From Streptomyces sp. NBC_00459 (GTDB lineage: Bacteria > Actinomycetota > Actinomycetes > Streptomycetales > Streptomycetaceae): 64,000 nt of DNA. Positions 1 to 8,774 of the stretch are shown here, in pieces; the stretch's first letter is position 1; every line of letters starts with the position of its first letter. The position numbers and the translations under genes are program-made. The stretch lies in assembly GCF_036013955.1 (NCBI RefSeq), contig NZ_CP107903.1, positions 9,610,001 through 9,674,000 of the forward strand. Direction: 5' to 3'. The notes below the pieces were generated by a model. That model worked only from the letters and a program-made list of their open reading frames with translations. It was not told the DNA's origin and did no database searches.

Positions 1-321
1 GCCACTCTCGCCCTGACCGGACTCGCGGTGCCGGTCCTGCTGATCCTCTGCTCCGTTGTCACCGAGTCGGCGGTCCCGCGCGCCGTCCTCACCCAGGCGT
101 TCACCTGGGGCAACTCCGCAAGCGCGGCAGGAATAGCAGGCGCCGCGGCGGTCGCGGGGAGGGTTGTGGACGCGGGCGGTGCGCACGGCGGTTTCGGCTT
201 GGCGGCGGGGGCCTCAGTGGTGATGACGGTCCTGGCACTCAGCGGTCTGCGGGACTCATCACCGAACATGCTGTCCGCGCCCGCGGAAACCAAGGCGCAA
301 ACGGGTCTACCCCCAACTTGA
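1..321 (+). CDS. MFS transporter, C-terminal end (cut by window edge)
   Basis: The reading frame is open from base 1 to a TGA at 319-321. It encodes the last two membrane helices of a transporter of the major facilitator superfamily. The segment PRAVLTQAFTWGNSASAAG followed by a small-residue helix and GRVVDAGG matches the usual helix 11-12 region of actinobacterial MFS efflux proteins. The last helix ends near LALSGLR, and a short polar tail follows. Substrate cannot be told from this fragment. The family call is inference from the helix pattern. Confidence 0.6.
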   Translation, partial: ATLALTGLAVPVLLILCSVVTESAVPRAVLTQAFTWGNSASAAGIAGAAAVAGRVVDAGGAHGGFGLAAGASVVMTVLALSGLRDSSPNMLSAPAETKAQTGLPPT

Positions 322-868
322 CCAGTACAACTCCGAGGAGGACTACGAGGTCTGGGTCGAGAACTGGGAGCGAGAGCCTCGGCTCGGGAAAACAATGCCT
401 TCAGCGTTGCATGCCGGGTGTCGGACGCCCGCCCGACACCCGCCCGCACACTCGAGCCCTTGCTCGCTCCTCCGTGGAGTCAGGTCGACAACAACTACAG
501 CTGGAGCGACTTCCGTTTGAACCCGAGCCGGTCAGTACACGGGTTGAGGTGACCAATGACGGGGGCGGGCGCCATGTGGCGGGCGCTGGAACGGAACGGT
601 GTCCGCCACCTTCGCCACGAAGGCACGGATCGCCACCGGCCGGAGCGGCTACACCGGCCTGTACTGCGCCCGCTGACCGCCCACCACCACCGGGCCCGGC
701 CCCACCACCCCCGCAGCCGGGCCCGGTCACGTCCTGAGGGCCACCGTCGGTCACCACTACAGGACTGAGAGCGCCGACACCGCCGTGGCAACAATGTGGA
801 GGCGGTCCCCGGGCGGGGGTGCCAGCGGGACTTGACCGGAGTGCGACTGTCCCCGCCCCGGGACATGA
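322..868. other. Gene-poor stretch with coding-like debris
   Basis: No intact gene is visible. Two short plus-strand stretches read like protein rather than noise: about 311-385 (DQYNSEEDYEVWVENWE) and 481-552 (QVDNNYSWSDFRLNPSR, stop at 550-552). They lie in different frames and have no start codons of their own. They look like pieces of degraded genes left after rearrangement. I do not recognise the parent proteins. Confidence 0.3.
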
Positions 869-876
869 CTGGTACG

Positions 877-914
877 GGGCCGTCCTTCCGACCCCCGTGG
901 CGGAAGGACGGCCC
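877..914 (-). terminator. Hairpin terminator of the secreted-protein gene
   Basis: A perfect 14-bp inverted repeat (GGGCCGTCCTTCCG at 877-890 and its complement at 901-914) with a 10-base loop lies 24 bases past the stop of the minus-strand gene ending at 939. There is no clear T run, which is common for actinobacterial terminators. Confidence 0.75.
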
Positions 915-938
915 TGGCACTTTCTGGTGGCCGCCCGG

Positions 939-1562
939 TCAGTACAGCTTGTTGACGGCCGTGGTCGTGGTCTTCTTGAAGGCGGCTACGGGCGCGTCGT
1001 CGAAGTCGCCCATCTGTCCCCACTTGACGACGGTGACGGTCTTGTCGTCCCGTCCGACCGACAGCAGGGCGATGTCGTTGGCGCCCCAGGACGTCTCGGT
1101 GTGCAGGCCGCGGACGCGGGCGCCCTCCTCGACCGGCAGGGTGCCGTAGTCCCGGCCCTCGGCCTCGACGTCGGGCGAGGACTTCTCGATGCGGGCGGCG
1201 CAGGTGCGGATCAGGTCGTCGTAGTGCTTCGCGAGGGCCTTGGCCTGGGTGGCTGTGCCCGTCACGACGGTCAACTGCACGGCGCTGGTGTCCAAGTCGG
1301 TCTGGAACTCCCGGTGCTGGTAGTCGTAGTCGAGCACGCCCTCCGTGCTCACGCAGAGGCCGAGCGACTCCGGGAACCCCTCGGTGACCGGCCCGGCGGT
1401 CCAGGACGACGTCGGGTGCGGCGGCAGCTGGGACGCCGACAGGAACGTGGGTGTGGCAGCCTTCGGCGCGGCGCCTGCGGCCGGTGCAGTCAGGACTGTG
1501 CCCGCCGCGAGGGCGGCGACGGCGAGTGCGGTGACAGCGCCCGTTCGGATGCGCATGGACAT
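939..1562 (-). CDS. Secreted protein of unknown function
   Basis: The start is placed at the ATG at 1562, where GGGGGA sits a few bases upstream; the open frame continues to 1661 without a better start. The product is about 207 residues. It begins with a Sec-type leader: a basic N-terminus, a hydrophobic stretch TALAVAALAAGTVL, then APAAGAA, so it is probably exported. The mature part has two cysteines, at SLGLCVS and LIRTCAA, which could form a disulfide. It is otherwise an alpha/beta-looking domain ending KKTTTTAVNKLY. The layout resembles PknH-type extracellular sensor domains, but I cannot confirm that. It is monocistronic with its own terminator. Confidence 0.7.
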   Translation of the reverse strand: MSMRIRTGAVTALAVAALAAGTVLTAPAAGAAPKAATPTFLSASQLPPHPTSSWTAGPVTEGFPESLGLCVSTEGVLDYDYQHREFQTDLDTSAVQLTVVTGTATQAKALAKHYDDLIRTCAARIEKSSPDVEAEGRDYGTLPVEEGARVRGLHTETSWGANDIALLSVGRDDKTVTVVKWGQMGDFDDAPVAAFKKTTTTAVNKLY

Positions 1563-1761
1563 GGGTGTTCCCCCGTGGACGAGTGATGAGTGCGTGGACA
1601 TGAATGCCCCGGCGAGGCCGGCTGGTCGGTCCGGGCCCGCTCGGTGCGGCACCAAGAGCATCGGCGGTCACAGCGGCCGGGCGCAACAGCCGACAACCGA
1701 TCGAGCAGGGTGGAACCGTCCCAGCCCCTCTGACGTGCAGGTATATGGGGTGCCTGGGATA

Positions 1762-1788
1762 CCGTGTGGGCCGTGTGGGCCGTGTGGG
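1762..1788. repeat. Three tandem copies of a 9-bp unit
   Basis: The unit CCGTGTGGG is repeated three times without interruption and followed by a partial fourth copy. It sits in the gene-free stretch 1563-2148, which otherwise shows no supported gene. It is too short and gapless to be a CRISPR. Confidence 0.8.
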
Positions 1789-2148
1789 CCGTACGAGGAC
1801 GGGTGACCTGTGTCGCCACAGGACGACGGCATCCACCAGGTGGAGCGGTTCGCCCGGGACCGCACACACCGCGGCAAGGTGCCGGCCGCACCGGGATGCG
1901 CGCGGCGCGCCAGGCTGGGAGGCCACTGACAAACAGGGTTGATTCTGGTCCTTCGTACGACCGGGAACCCAGGGGCCTGGGTGTGGCTGAAAGCGCTCAT
2001 GCCGTACGTGTGGCTTCGACTGACAGGCCGTCCAAGGCCCGCGACGACACGGCCACTCATTCGGATGAGCGAACAGAGAACGCTTCGTAAAGACACGTCG
2101 GCGTGGTCGTCTGCAGGGTCAGTCAACCGAACGAAGAGGGAGGATCGA

Positions 2149-2400
2149 GTGCCCGGGCTTTGGGCGGGGGTTGATGCCGGCAAGGCCGCGCATCACTGCA
2201 CGGCGATCGTTACGGACGGGGCGAAGGTGCTGTCGTGCCGCGTACCGAACGACGAGGCTGGACTGCTGGATTCCTGGCCTTACCGTTAACTGTGCCGCCT
2301 GCGGCTGCCGAGGCTATGGCACGACCGTCGCCAAGGACGCCTACGTCATACCGACCTGGCACGGATGCGCCGGGATCGGCAGCCTCCGGGCAGGCCGATC
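2149..2400 (+). pseudogene. IS110-family transposase remnant, frameshifted
   Basis: It starts at GTG 2149 behind a good GGGAGGA ribosome-binding site. The first 46 codons read WAGVDAGKAAHHCTAIVTDG, the typical N-terminus of an IS110-family DEDD transposase including its first catalytic Asp, then stop at 2289. Downstream, AKDAYVI and, after a frame change near 2355, DLARMRRDRQ match the next conserved IS110 block (family form KTDAKDAxxIADQARMRRDL). The catalytic C-terminal half is absent. It is a dead insertion-sequence fragment. Confidence 0.7.
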
Positions 2401-2588
2401 GCCACCAGAGCCGCGCGTCCATCGGAGTCGGCATAGGCGATTGGACGTTCCTCGCCGCATTGACCGCAGAAGAAGTACGTGCCCCCGGCGCCGTCCCCGG
2501 CGAAACTCTCGAGCGCAGCGCCCGAGGCAAGGTGGACTTCCTCAACATGGTCGCCTCGATCACGGGCGACTGCGATCAACGATTCCAT
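2346..2588 (-). CDS. Small Cys-containing hypothetical protein
   Basis: This is an open frame of 80 residues from ATG 2588 (an ATG at 2597 is also possible). The middle, GGTYFFCGQCGEERPIAYA, has a CxxC and reads like a real small protein rather than a shadow. The last 15 residues run into antisense IS110 debris, so the natural C-terminus may have been replaced by the insertion. The ribosome-binding site is weak. Function unknown. Confidence 0.35.
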   Translation of the reverse strand: MESLIAVARDRGDHVEEVHLASGAALESFAGDGAGGTYFFCGQCGEERPIAYADSDGRAALVAIGLPGGCRSRRIRARSV

Positions 2589-2695
2589 GGGCCGCACCGC
2601 CAGTTCACTGGGCTGACGAGGATCATTGGCAATCAGTCACATCGAAGCGGGATGGTTGTCACAGAGCCCGCTTGTTTCACAAAAGCGGACACCTG

Positions 2696-3259
2696 TCACA
2701 CGCGAGGGGTGTACTGGTCCAGGATCGCCCGTAGCCGCTCGAGGTCCCCAGCCTGATGCAGGCCCCGCTTGGGCAGGACGTCGAGGCACATGATGTTGGG
2801 ATCCCGGCTGAGCAGGACAAAGTGGCCTGCCGTTTCTCGGTACCCCTGGAAGAGGGACCACTTCTGGCTCAGTGTGCTGTGGTCGGTACGGCATGTGATC
2901 CCGGCCGGAGACACGGTGGCGTGGTACTCGCCCTGCCATCCCACGAGCCGCTGCACCTGGGCGGCTTGCAGCCGCGGATAGCCCCACATCAGCAAGACGA
3001 CCAACAGGAGCAGAGCAGTCGAGAACACGTCGACACTGCCGCGGACGGCGGCGGAGACCAGCCAGTGTCCTACCGCCAGAAAGAGGACTACACCCCGCAG
3101 CAGCAGCCCGGCCCATTTGATCCGCTCGCGGACCCGCAGGCCGGCAAGGGTGTCGGCAGACTGGGGCCGGTACGCCAGTTCGACTACGGCCCGCCCGTCC
3201 ACGACGTTGTCAGAGGATTCCGCATTGTTGATGCCTTGGTCGCTGTGGCCTTCGGCCAT
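2696..3259 (-). CDS. YcxB-like membrane protein
   Basis: The ATG at 3259 is chosen because GGGAGGGACC lies directly upstream; the frame stays open to 3613 but without a ribosome-binding site. The product is 187 residues: a cytosolic N-terminus, two adjacent membrane helices (about residues 58-75 and 80-98), then a soluble domain of some 85 residues with the pattern YHATVSPAGITCRTDHSTLSQKWS and SRDPNIMCLDVLPKRGL. That architecture is typical of YcxB-like C-terminal domain proteins, whose role is unknown. The gene stands alone between IS debris. Confidence 0.65.
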   Translation of the reverse strand: MAEGHSDQGINNAESSDNVVDGRAVVELAYRPQSADTLAGLRVRERIKWAGLLLRGVVLFLAVGHWLVSAAVRGSVDVFSTALLLLVVLLMWGYPRLQAAQVQRLVGWQGEYHATVSPAGITCRTDHSTLSQKWSLFQGYRETAGHFVLLSRDPNIMCLDVLPKRGLHQAGDLERLRAILDQYTPRV

Positions 3260-3479
3260 GGTCCCTCCCCGGTACAAGACATGCGGATCATAGCGAACTG
3301 AAGTTCTCACTCGGCCCGGGTCGAAGACCATGTCGATCACCCGGGAAGGTGCGCCCTCCGCGTTCCGCGAGCACCCCTCCCGAGTCCGATCCGCAGACAT
3401 CGTGAGCATTCCTCCAACCAGGCCACCCGGCGCGGGTAGCGTGAGGTGACGACCAGCCAAGTGCCAGGCGGACGACTCA

Positions 3480-3617
3480 GACCACCGCCCTGAGTAAACG
3501 CGTTGACCGCGACGACCACCACGGGCACCTGGAGTACGCCGCCACATCATCTGGCGGGACAAGCACGCCCAGGACAGGCGCCTACGCGAATTCGTCGCCA
3601 GAGCACACTTCACCTGA
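3480..3617 (+). pseudogene. Transposase C-terminus remnant
   Basis: The frame from about 3543 reads IIWRDKHAQDRRLREFVARA and stops at 3617. The pattern WRNxxAxDxxLRExVxRA resembles the C-terminal tail of some actinobacterial transposases, possibly IS630-type. Just upstream, KRVDRDDHHGHLEY continues in another frame, so the fragment carries at least one frameshift. No start or catalytic residues remain. Confidence 0.4.
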
Positions 3618-3695
3618 CTGGCAACTTACCCGTGACTTGCGGCGCATCACACTTGTAGCCGCCCGCAGCAGGCATCCCGAAAGGCCCGAAACGCT

Positions 3696-4427
3696 ATGCG
3701 CTTCATCTCTGAGACGTCGTCCGACAGCGTCTTTGAACAGCTCTTTCTGATCGGCGACATCCCTGGCGTGCTATGGACACCGCGAGGTGTCGACGGGCCC
3801 CGCCCCCTGATCGCAATGGGGCACGGCGGCGGTCAGAGCAAGACGGCCCCTGACATCGTGGACCGTGCGCGCCGTTTCGTGGCCGAGTGCGGTTTCGCCG
3901 TGGTGGCGGTCGATGCGCCCAGCCACGGTGACCGGCCGGAACATGAGGAGTTCACCCGGATCGCGACCGAGTACGAGGCCCGGCTTGACACCGGTGAGGG
4001 ACTGGCCCCGCTGATCGCCGGCTTCCAGGCGCTCGTTGTCCGCCAGATCGTGCCGGAATGGCAGACAGTCCTCGACGCGGTCCAGGAGCTCAGTCATGTC
4101 GGCATCGGCCCAGTTGGCTACTGGGGTGTGTCGCTGGGCTGCGTGATCGGTGTCCCGCTGATCGCGGCCGAGCCCCGGGTCCGGGCGGCGGTGTTGGGCC
4201 TGGGGGGTGCTGAGGTGTCAGCCGAGACCGCCGCACGGATTACCGTCCCGCTGGAATTCCTCGTGCAGTGGGACGATGAGCGAGTGCCACGGACCCAGAG
4301 CCTGGCACTGTTCGACGCCTTCGCCTCAACAGAGAAGACGCTGCACGCCAACCCCGGCAAGCACGGTGAGGTCCCGGCGTTCGAGATGGACAGCACGCTG
4401 CGGTTCTTCGCCCGGCACCTTGGCTGA
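3696..4427 (+). CDS. Alpha/beta hydrolase (dienelactone hydrolase-like)
   Basis: This is a 243-residue single-domain alpha/beta hydrolase. An oxyanion-region motif MGHGGGQSK lies near residue 41, and VVAVDAPSHGDRP follows strand 4. The nucleophile elbow is GVSLG (Ser near residue 146). A late acid candidate lies in VQWDDERVP and the catalytic His is probably in NPGKHGEVPA. It is cytosolic, with no signal peptide. The fold and elbow are plain, but substrate cannot be inferred. The gene is monocistronic, with a palindrome 30 bases after the stop. Confidence 0.8.
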   Translation: MRFISETSSDSVFEQLFLIGDIPGVLWTPRGVDGPRPLIAMGHGGGQSKTAPDIVDRARRFVAECGFAVVAVDAPSHGDRPEHEEFTRIATEYEARLDTGEGLAPLIAGFQALVVRQIVPEWQTVLDAVQELSHVGIGPVGYWGVSLGCVIGVPLIAAEPRVRAAVLGLGGAEVSAETAARITVPLEFLVQWDDERVPRTQSLALFDAFASTEKTLHANPGKHGEVPAFEMDSTLRFFARHLG

Positions 4428-4456
4428 TACTCCCGCCTGTACTCCGTGACGCGCCG

Positions 4457-4475
4457 ATCGGGAACCGTTCCCGAT
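4457..4475. terminator. Perfect 19-bp palindrome after the hydrolase gene
   Basis: ATCGGGAACCGTTCCCGAT reads the same on both strands apart from its central base. It lies 30 bases past the hydrolase stop and 260 bases before the next start. It could be a terminator stem or a protein-binding operator. The very short loop slightly favours the operator reading. Confidence 0.45.
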
Positions 4476-4734
4476 GGGAGCGTTCAGCGCGCACTGGCCA
4501 GAGTGGCCAACAGAGTTCAGGTCCGGGCGCGTCACCGTTCCAGTGCCTGCGCAAACATCGCCAGGACGAACGTTGACTGACGCGGCACCAGGGCCCGCCT
4601 TGAAGGGTGTCTGAGCGATGGACCAGCGACTGGCGCTCTGTCAGGGACTCAGCGTTGTTGAGCCCATCGCCTGCCGATGGCAAGGTGCGGCCTTGGGCGA
4701 GCACCTTTCTCGTCCTTGAGAGGGAGAGACCGTT

Positions 4735-5034
4735 ATGACATACGGCTGCATCGTATCGATGAAAACCCAGTCCGGTTCCCGCGACGAAGTCGTCTCCATT
4801 CTTCTGAGCGCTGTCGACGGACTTCGTGCGGCAGGATGCGACATCTACGTCGTGGGCTTGTCCGACGATGATGACGTGACAATCTGGGTCACGGAGGTCT
4901 GGCGGACCAAGGAGCACCACGATGCTTCGCTGACGTTGCCCGAGGCAAGGGTCGCCATCAGCAAGGCCATGCCGATGCTGACGGGAGAGTTCACCAAACA
5001 GGAGTTGTCGGTCGTGGGCGGGCTGGGACTCTGA
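4735..5034 (+). CDS. Antibiotic biosynthesis monooxygenase (ABM) domain protein
   Basis: A 99-residue protein with GAGAGGGAGA upstream of the ATG. It has the size and pattern of a single ABM ferredoxin-like fold: a first beta strand CIVSMKTQSGSRDEVVSIL, then VGLSDDDDVTIWVTEVWRTKEHHDASLTLPEAR, which matches the family's W-x-E-x-W-x-x-x-x-x-H-x-x-S core. Family members are small oxygenases or haem-degrading enzymes acting without cofactors. No partner gene is adjacent, so the role stays open. Confidence 0.75.
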   Translation: MTYGCIVSMKTQSGSRDEVVSILLSAVDGLRAAGCDIYVVGLSDDDDVTIWVTEVWRTKEHHDASLTLPEARVAISKAMPMLTGEFTKQELSVVGGLGL

Positions 5035-5217
5035 TGTTCGTCTTTCAGAGCGATCTTGCCCAGATCAGTGATGACGCGAGAGTGATCGCCGCCTCGTAGG
5101 AGGTGACGATCACCTCAGGTCCAGTAGCGGTCGAAGTCGCCGTTGGTGAGCAGCGCGCGTGTGTTCGTCCGACAAATTCGCTACCTGGCGGCCGGAGTGG
5201 CGTGATAAACAACCGCC

Positions 5218-5991
5218 GTGCAAAACATCTTGGAGTTTCCCGAGGTCCTGCGGCTGATCGAAGACCGCTCGGCCGCGTTCCGCGCTGCGATCGCGTCCGC
5301 CCCCGACCTTGACGTCCAGGTCCCCACCTGCCCGGACTGGACACTGCGCGAACTGGCGCAGCACCTCGGTGACGGCCGCCGTCGCCAGGCCGCCATCGTC
5401 GCGGCGGGCCCGGGCGCTGAGCCCCCGGCGAGGACGGACCCGAAGGGCGCCCCGACCGCGCCCCGCGACCACGAAGCCCTGGACGCCTGGCTCGCCGAGT
5501 CGACCGAGCTCATGCTCGACGCGATGCGTGAGGCCGGTCCGGACCGCGGCTGCTGGACCTGGTGGGGCCGCTCGCAGGCTCCGGAGACCAGTGGTGCCGT
5601 GGCCAGGCACCAGATCCAGGAGATCGCCGTCCACACCTACGACGTCCAGCTCACCCAGGGCGCCGCACAGTCGCTGCCGACGGAAGTCGCGGTCGAGGGC
5701 GTCGACGAGTTCCTGACGACCGTCTCGGCGACGACTGTCCCCTGGCCGTTCAAGCCGGCAACCATCGACCTGCACGCGACCGAGGGCCGCTCCTGGCGCC
5801 TGACCCTCAATGCCGACGGTGTCCGCTGCGACGACCTCGCCGCCGACGCGGAGCCGGGCGACATGGCGATGTGGGGAGCAGCGAGCGAACTGATCCTCTA
5901 CTTCTACGCGCGCGTCCCGTTCGACGGACTGGAGACCACCGGCGACACCGAGCCGATGGAGCAGCTCGCAGAGTGGGACCCGAACGCGTAA
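5218..5991 (+). CDS. Maleylpyruvate isomerase / mycothiol-dependent DinB-like family protein
   Basis: The start is GTG 5218; the product is 257 residues. The N-terminal half carries the family pattern VPTCPDWTLRELAQHLG, where the His supplies a metal ligand in the four-helix DinB-like fold, and a second helix ending VARHQIQEIAVHTYDVQL supplies further His ligands. The C-terminal third (VRCDDLAADAEPGDMAMWG) matches the small extra domain of the mycothiol-dependent maleylpyruvate isomerase family. Such proteins are actinobacterial metal- and thiol-dependent enzymes; most are uncharacterised. Family assignment is confident, reaction is not. Confidence 0.75.
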   Translation: MQNILEFPEVLRLIEDRSAAFRAAIASAPDLDVQVPTCPDWTLRELAQHLGDGRRRQAAIVAAGPGAEPPARTDPKGAPTAPRDHEALDAWLAESTELMLDAMREAGPDRGCWTWWGRSQAPETSGAVARHQIQEIAVHTYDVQLTQGAAQSLPTEVAVEGVDEFLTTVSATTVPWPFKPATIDLHATEGRSWRLTLNADGVRCDDLAADAEPGDMAMWGAASELILYFYARVPFDGLETTGDTEPMEQLAEWDPNA

Positions 5992-6170
5992 AGCGCGCAC
6001 TTGTGACGTACCTGTTGGTGATGCGCCGCTCCTGCGGGCGCCACTGGGCCCGGAGTTGCGCACATCGCGCGGCTGCGGTCCTGCTGCGGGCCCGCTGTTC
6101 AAGGGTGCAAGGCGCATCTGCGGGCGGGCTGCCGCTGTACTGGGGACACTGCGCGGCGCCGGTGCTGCTG

Positions 6171-6425
6171 TTCAAGGGCGAAGGGCTCTCGCTCGTCCTG
6201 ACGCCCGGTCAGCGGGCCGACTGCGCCGTGTTCGAAGCTGTCACGAAACGGATCCGGCTCCCCGCCCGGCATCGGCCGGCCTCGCACGACACCCGACAGC
6301 GTCAGCGCCGACAAGGGCAACAGGAACCGTCGCATCCGCGCCTGCCTACGTGGACGCGGGATCCGGCACGTCATCCCGGAGAAAGCCGACCAAGCGGCCC
6401 GCCGTAGGCGCGCGGGCACGTTGCT
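6171..6425 (+). pseudogene. IS5-family transposase fragment
   Basis: GEGLSLVLTPGQRADCAVFE in one frame and, after a frame change near 6275, IGRPRTTPDSVSADKGNRN and HVIPEKADQAARRRRAG match consecutive conserved blocks of IS5-family DDE transposases (family forms VVTPGQRHDS, GRPRTRPDxVLADKAYxSR and IPEKxDQxxNRRRKG). N- and C-terminal parts and the final catalytic Glu region are missing. Confidence 0.7.
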
Positions 6426-6974
6426 GACCATGTCGGCAGGAGGGGATACGCGCCGGCCTGGTGGCCGACTGCTTCGTGGGATGCCACACGGGTACGGAGG
6501 GGCCGTGCTGGAGCAGTCGGCCGGCGGTGTTACGAGCACGGGGACGTCGTATCGGAAAGCGGGCCAGCAGCCCGACCCCCGCGCGCAGGGCGTGTTCCGG
6601 TTCTCGACACCGGCCGGCCGATGCCGTCCAGGACGATCGGGGCGAACAGGATGTGCGGGAAGGGCGGGCAGCGTCGCCGCCAGGCTACGGCAGGGTGATG
6701 CGGTCGACCAGCCCTCGACGCGCACCGGGGCAGCCACCGCCGGGTCTGCTCGATACGCACCCAGGGAACGATCACCCGGTGCATCCGCTCGGTGGTGGAC
6801 ATCCGGAACCGCGTCGGCACCCCCAACGGTGCTTTTCAGCCATGCTCCTAAAACGTCGCGGCACAGAAAGGTACTTCCGTACAGGAGGACCCGTCTGACA
6901 TCTTGCATCCACCACTCGTTTCGTACGGTCCGGCTGGTGCCATCAGCACGGTCGGGCCGTCTTCGGAGGACGCA
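6426..6974. other. Gene-free stretch upstream of the P-domain subtilase
   Basis: No supported gene. The part just after the IS5 debris continues open in several frames but matches nothing I know. The last 150 bases, relatively A/T-richer with AAAACGTCG and GTACTTCCGTAC, probably hold the promoter of the protease gene that follows. Confidence 0.4.
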
Positions 6975-8774
6975 TTGATACCCCACATATCCGGCCGATC
7001 CAGACGCACGCTGGTGCTGGCGGCCACGCTCGGCGGAGCCCTCGCGTTCGGCGCCCCGGGTGCCCTCGCGGGCACGCTCCCCGTCGTCCCCTCCACCGCG
7101 TCGGCCGCCAAGGCCCACACTCCGGCCGCCGTGCCGGCTTCCCAGAGTGCGACCTGGGTGGCCGGCACGCGTGCCTACCTCGTGATCACCGCCCCCGGTG
7201 ACAGTTCGGCGGTCCGCTCCGCGATCGCGGCCAACGGCGGCACCGTCTTCTCGAACTTCGACGCCATCGGCGTGATCGTCGCCCACTCGGCGTCCAGCGG
7301 ATTCGCCGCCACCATGCGCGGCGTGGCCGGCGTGCAGCAGGTCGGCGCCACGCGCACCTCGGACGTCCCTGCCGACGCCTACAACCCGGCGCTCCCGGCC
7401 AATCCGGCTCAGGCCTCGACCCCGGCCGGAGAACCGGTCCGGGCCGACATGAGCCAGATCAAGGCCGACCAGGCCTGGGCCGTGAACCCGGGCTCTGCCA
7501 CGGTCAAGGTCGGCATCCTGGACACCGGTGTGGACGACCAGCACCAGGACCTGGCACCCAACTTCGACGCGGCCGACTCGGTGTCCTGCGCCTACGGCAA
7601 GCCCGACACCCGTGCCGGCGCCTGGCGGGACGTCGACACCCACGGCACCCACGTAGCGGGCACCGTCGCCGCGGCCAAGAACGGCAAGGGCGTCGTCGGA
7701 GTGGCCCCCGGGGTGACGATCGCCGCGGTTCGGGTCGCCGAGCCGGGCAACGCCTTCTTCTTCGCCGAGAACACCATCTGCGGCTTCGTCTGGGCCGGTG
7801 ACCACGGCTTCAAGGTCACCAACAACAGCTATTACACGGACCCGTGGCAGTTCAACTGCCCGGACAACATCGACCAGGCCGCCATCATCGAGGGCGTCAA
7901 GCGCGCCCAGGAGTACGCCGAGGGCAAGGGCTCCCTCCAGATCGCCGCCGCGGGCAACGAGAACTACGACCTCGCCCACAAGACGACCGACTCCGCGAGC
8001 CCGAACGACTCGACGCCGGTCACCCGCACCATCACCAACGCCTGCCTCGACATCCCGACCGAGCTGCCGGGCGTGGTCACGGTCGCGGCCAACGGCACGG
8101 GCGTCACCAAGGCCTCGTTCTCCAACTACGGGCAGGGCGTCATCGACATCGCGGCGCCGGGCAGCAGCGTGTACTCCACCGTCCCCGGCGGCGGCTACGG
8201 CAGCAAGAGCGGCACCTCGATGGCCACCCCGCACGTGGTCGGTGTGGCGGCACTCATCGCCAGCGCCAACCCGGGCATCACCCCGGCGGAGATCCGCGCC
8301 AAGCTGGCCGCCCAGGCCAACGACATCGCCTGCCCCTCGGACAGCCGCTGCACGGGCACGACGGCCAACAACTCGTTCTTCGGTGAGGGACAGACCGACG
8401 CCCTCAAGGCCGTCGGGACCACCCCGCCGCCCGGCAAGTACTTCGAGAACCTCGCGGACGTCACCATCAACGACAACGCGACCGTGGAGAGCTCGATCGC
8501 CGTCACCGGCGTGACAGGCAACGCCCCGGCCACTCTCAAGGTGGGTGTGGACATCAAGCACACCTACATCGGTGATCTGAAGGTCGATCTGGTGGCGCCG
8601 GACGGCACCGTCTACACACTGCACAACCACACCGGCGGCAGCGCCGACAACATCGCCCAGACCTACACCGTGAACGCCTCCTCGGAGGTCGCGAACGGCA
8701 CCTGGAAGCTGCGCGTCAACGACAACGCCGCCTCCGACACGGGCAAGATCGACGCCTGGAACCTGACCTTCTAG
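6975..8774 (+). CDS. Secreted subtilisin-like serine protease (S8) with P domain
   Basis: I place the start at TTG 6975 because GGAGGA lies five bases before it; the frame extends to 6903 without a ribosome-binding site. The product is 599 residues: a Sec leader (RRTLVLAATLGGALAFGAPGALA), an I9-like propeptide to about residue 140, then an S8 domain with catalytic Asp183 (GILDTGVDD), His223 (DTHGTHVAG), oxyanion Asn328 (AAAGNENY) and Ser415 (SGTSMATPH). It ends with an about 110-residue proprotein-convertase P domain (IKHTYIGDLKVDLVAPDGT to IDAWNLTF). It should act outside the cell. P domains usually stabilise or guide the protease. Confidence 0.92.
   Translation: MIPHISGRSRRTLVLAATLGGALAFGAPGALAGTLPVVPSTASAAKAHTPAAVPASQSATWVAGTRAYLVITAPGDSSAVRSAIAANGGTVFSNFDAIGVIVAHSASSGFAATMRGVAGVQQVGATRTSDVPADAYNPALPANPAQASTPAGEPVRADMSQIKADQAWAVNPGSATVKVGILDTGVDDQHQDLAPNFDAADSVSCAYGKPDTRAGAWRDVDTHGTHVAGTVAAAKNGKGVVGVAPGVTIAAVRVAEPGNAFFFAENTICGFVWAGDHGFKVTNNSYYTDPWQFNCPDNIDQAAIIEGVKRAQEYAEGKGSLQIAAAGNENYDLAHKTTDSASPNDSTPVTRTITNACLDIPTELPGVVTVAANGTGVTKASFSNYGQGVIDIAAPGSSVYSTVPGGGYGSKSGTSMATPHVVGVAALIASANPGITPAEIRAKLAAQANDIACPSDSRCTGTTANNSFFGEGQTDALKAVGTTPPPGKYFENLADVTINDNATVESSIAVTGVTGNAPATLKVGVDIKHTYIGDLKVDLVAPDGTVYTLHNHTGGSADNIAQTYTVNASSEVANGTWKLRVNDNAASDTGKIDAWNLTF

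Noticed and set aside
1762..1792. CRISPR-like short tandem repeats
   Set aside because: The units are 9 bp and contiguous, with no spacers and no cas genes.
5045..5200. Minus-strand fragment reading LLTNGDFDRYW, possibly transposase debris
   Set aside because: The readable match is only about a dozen residues, too short to support a feature.
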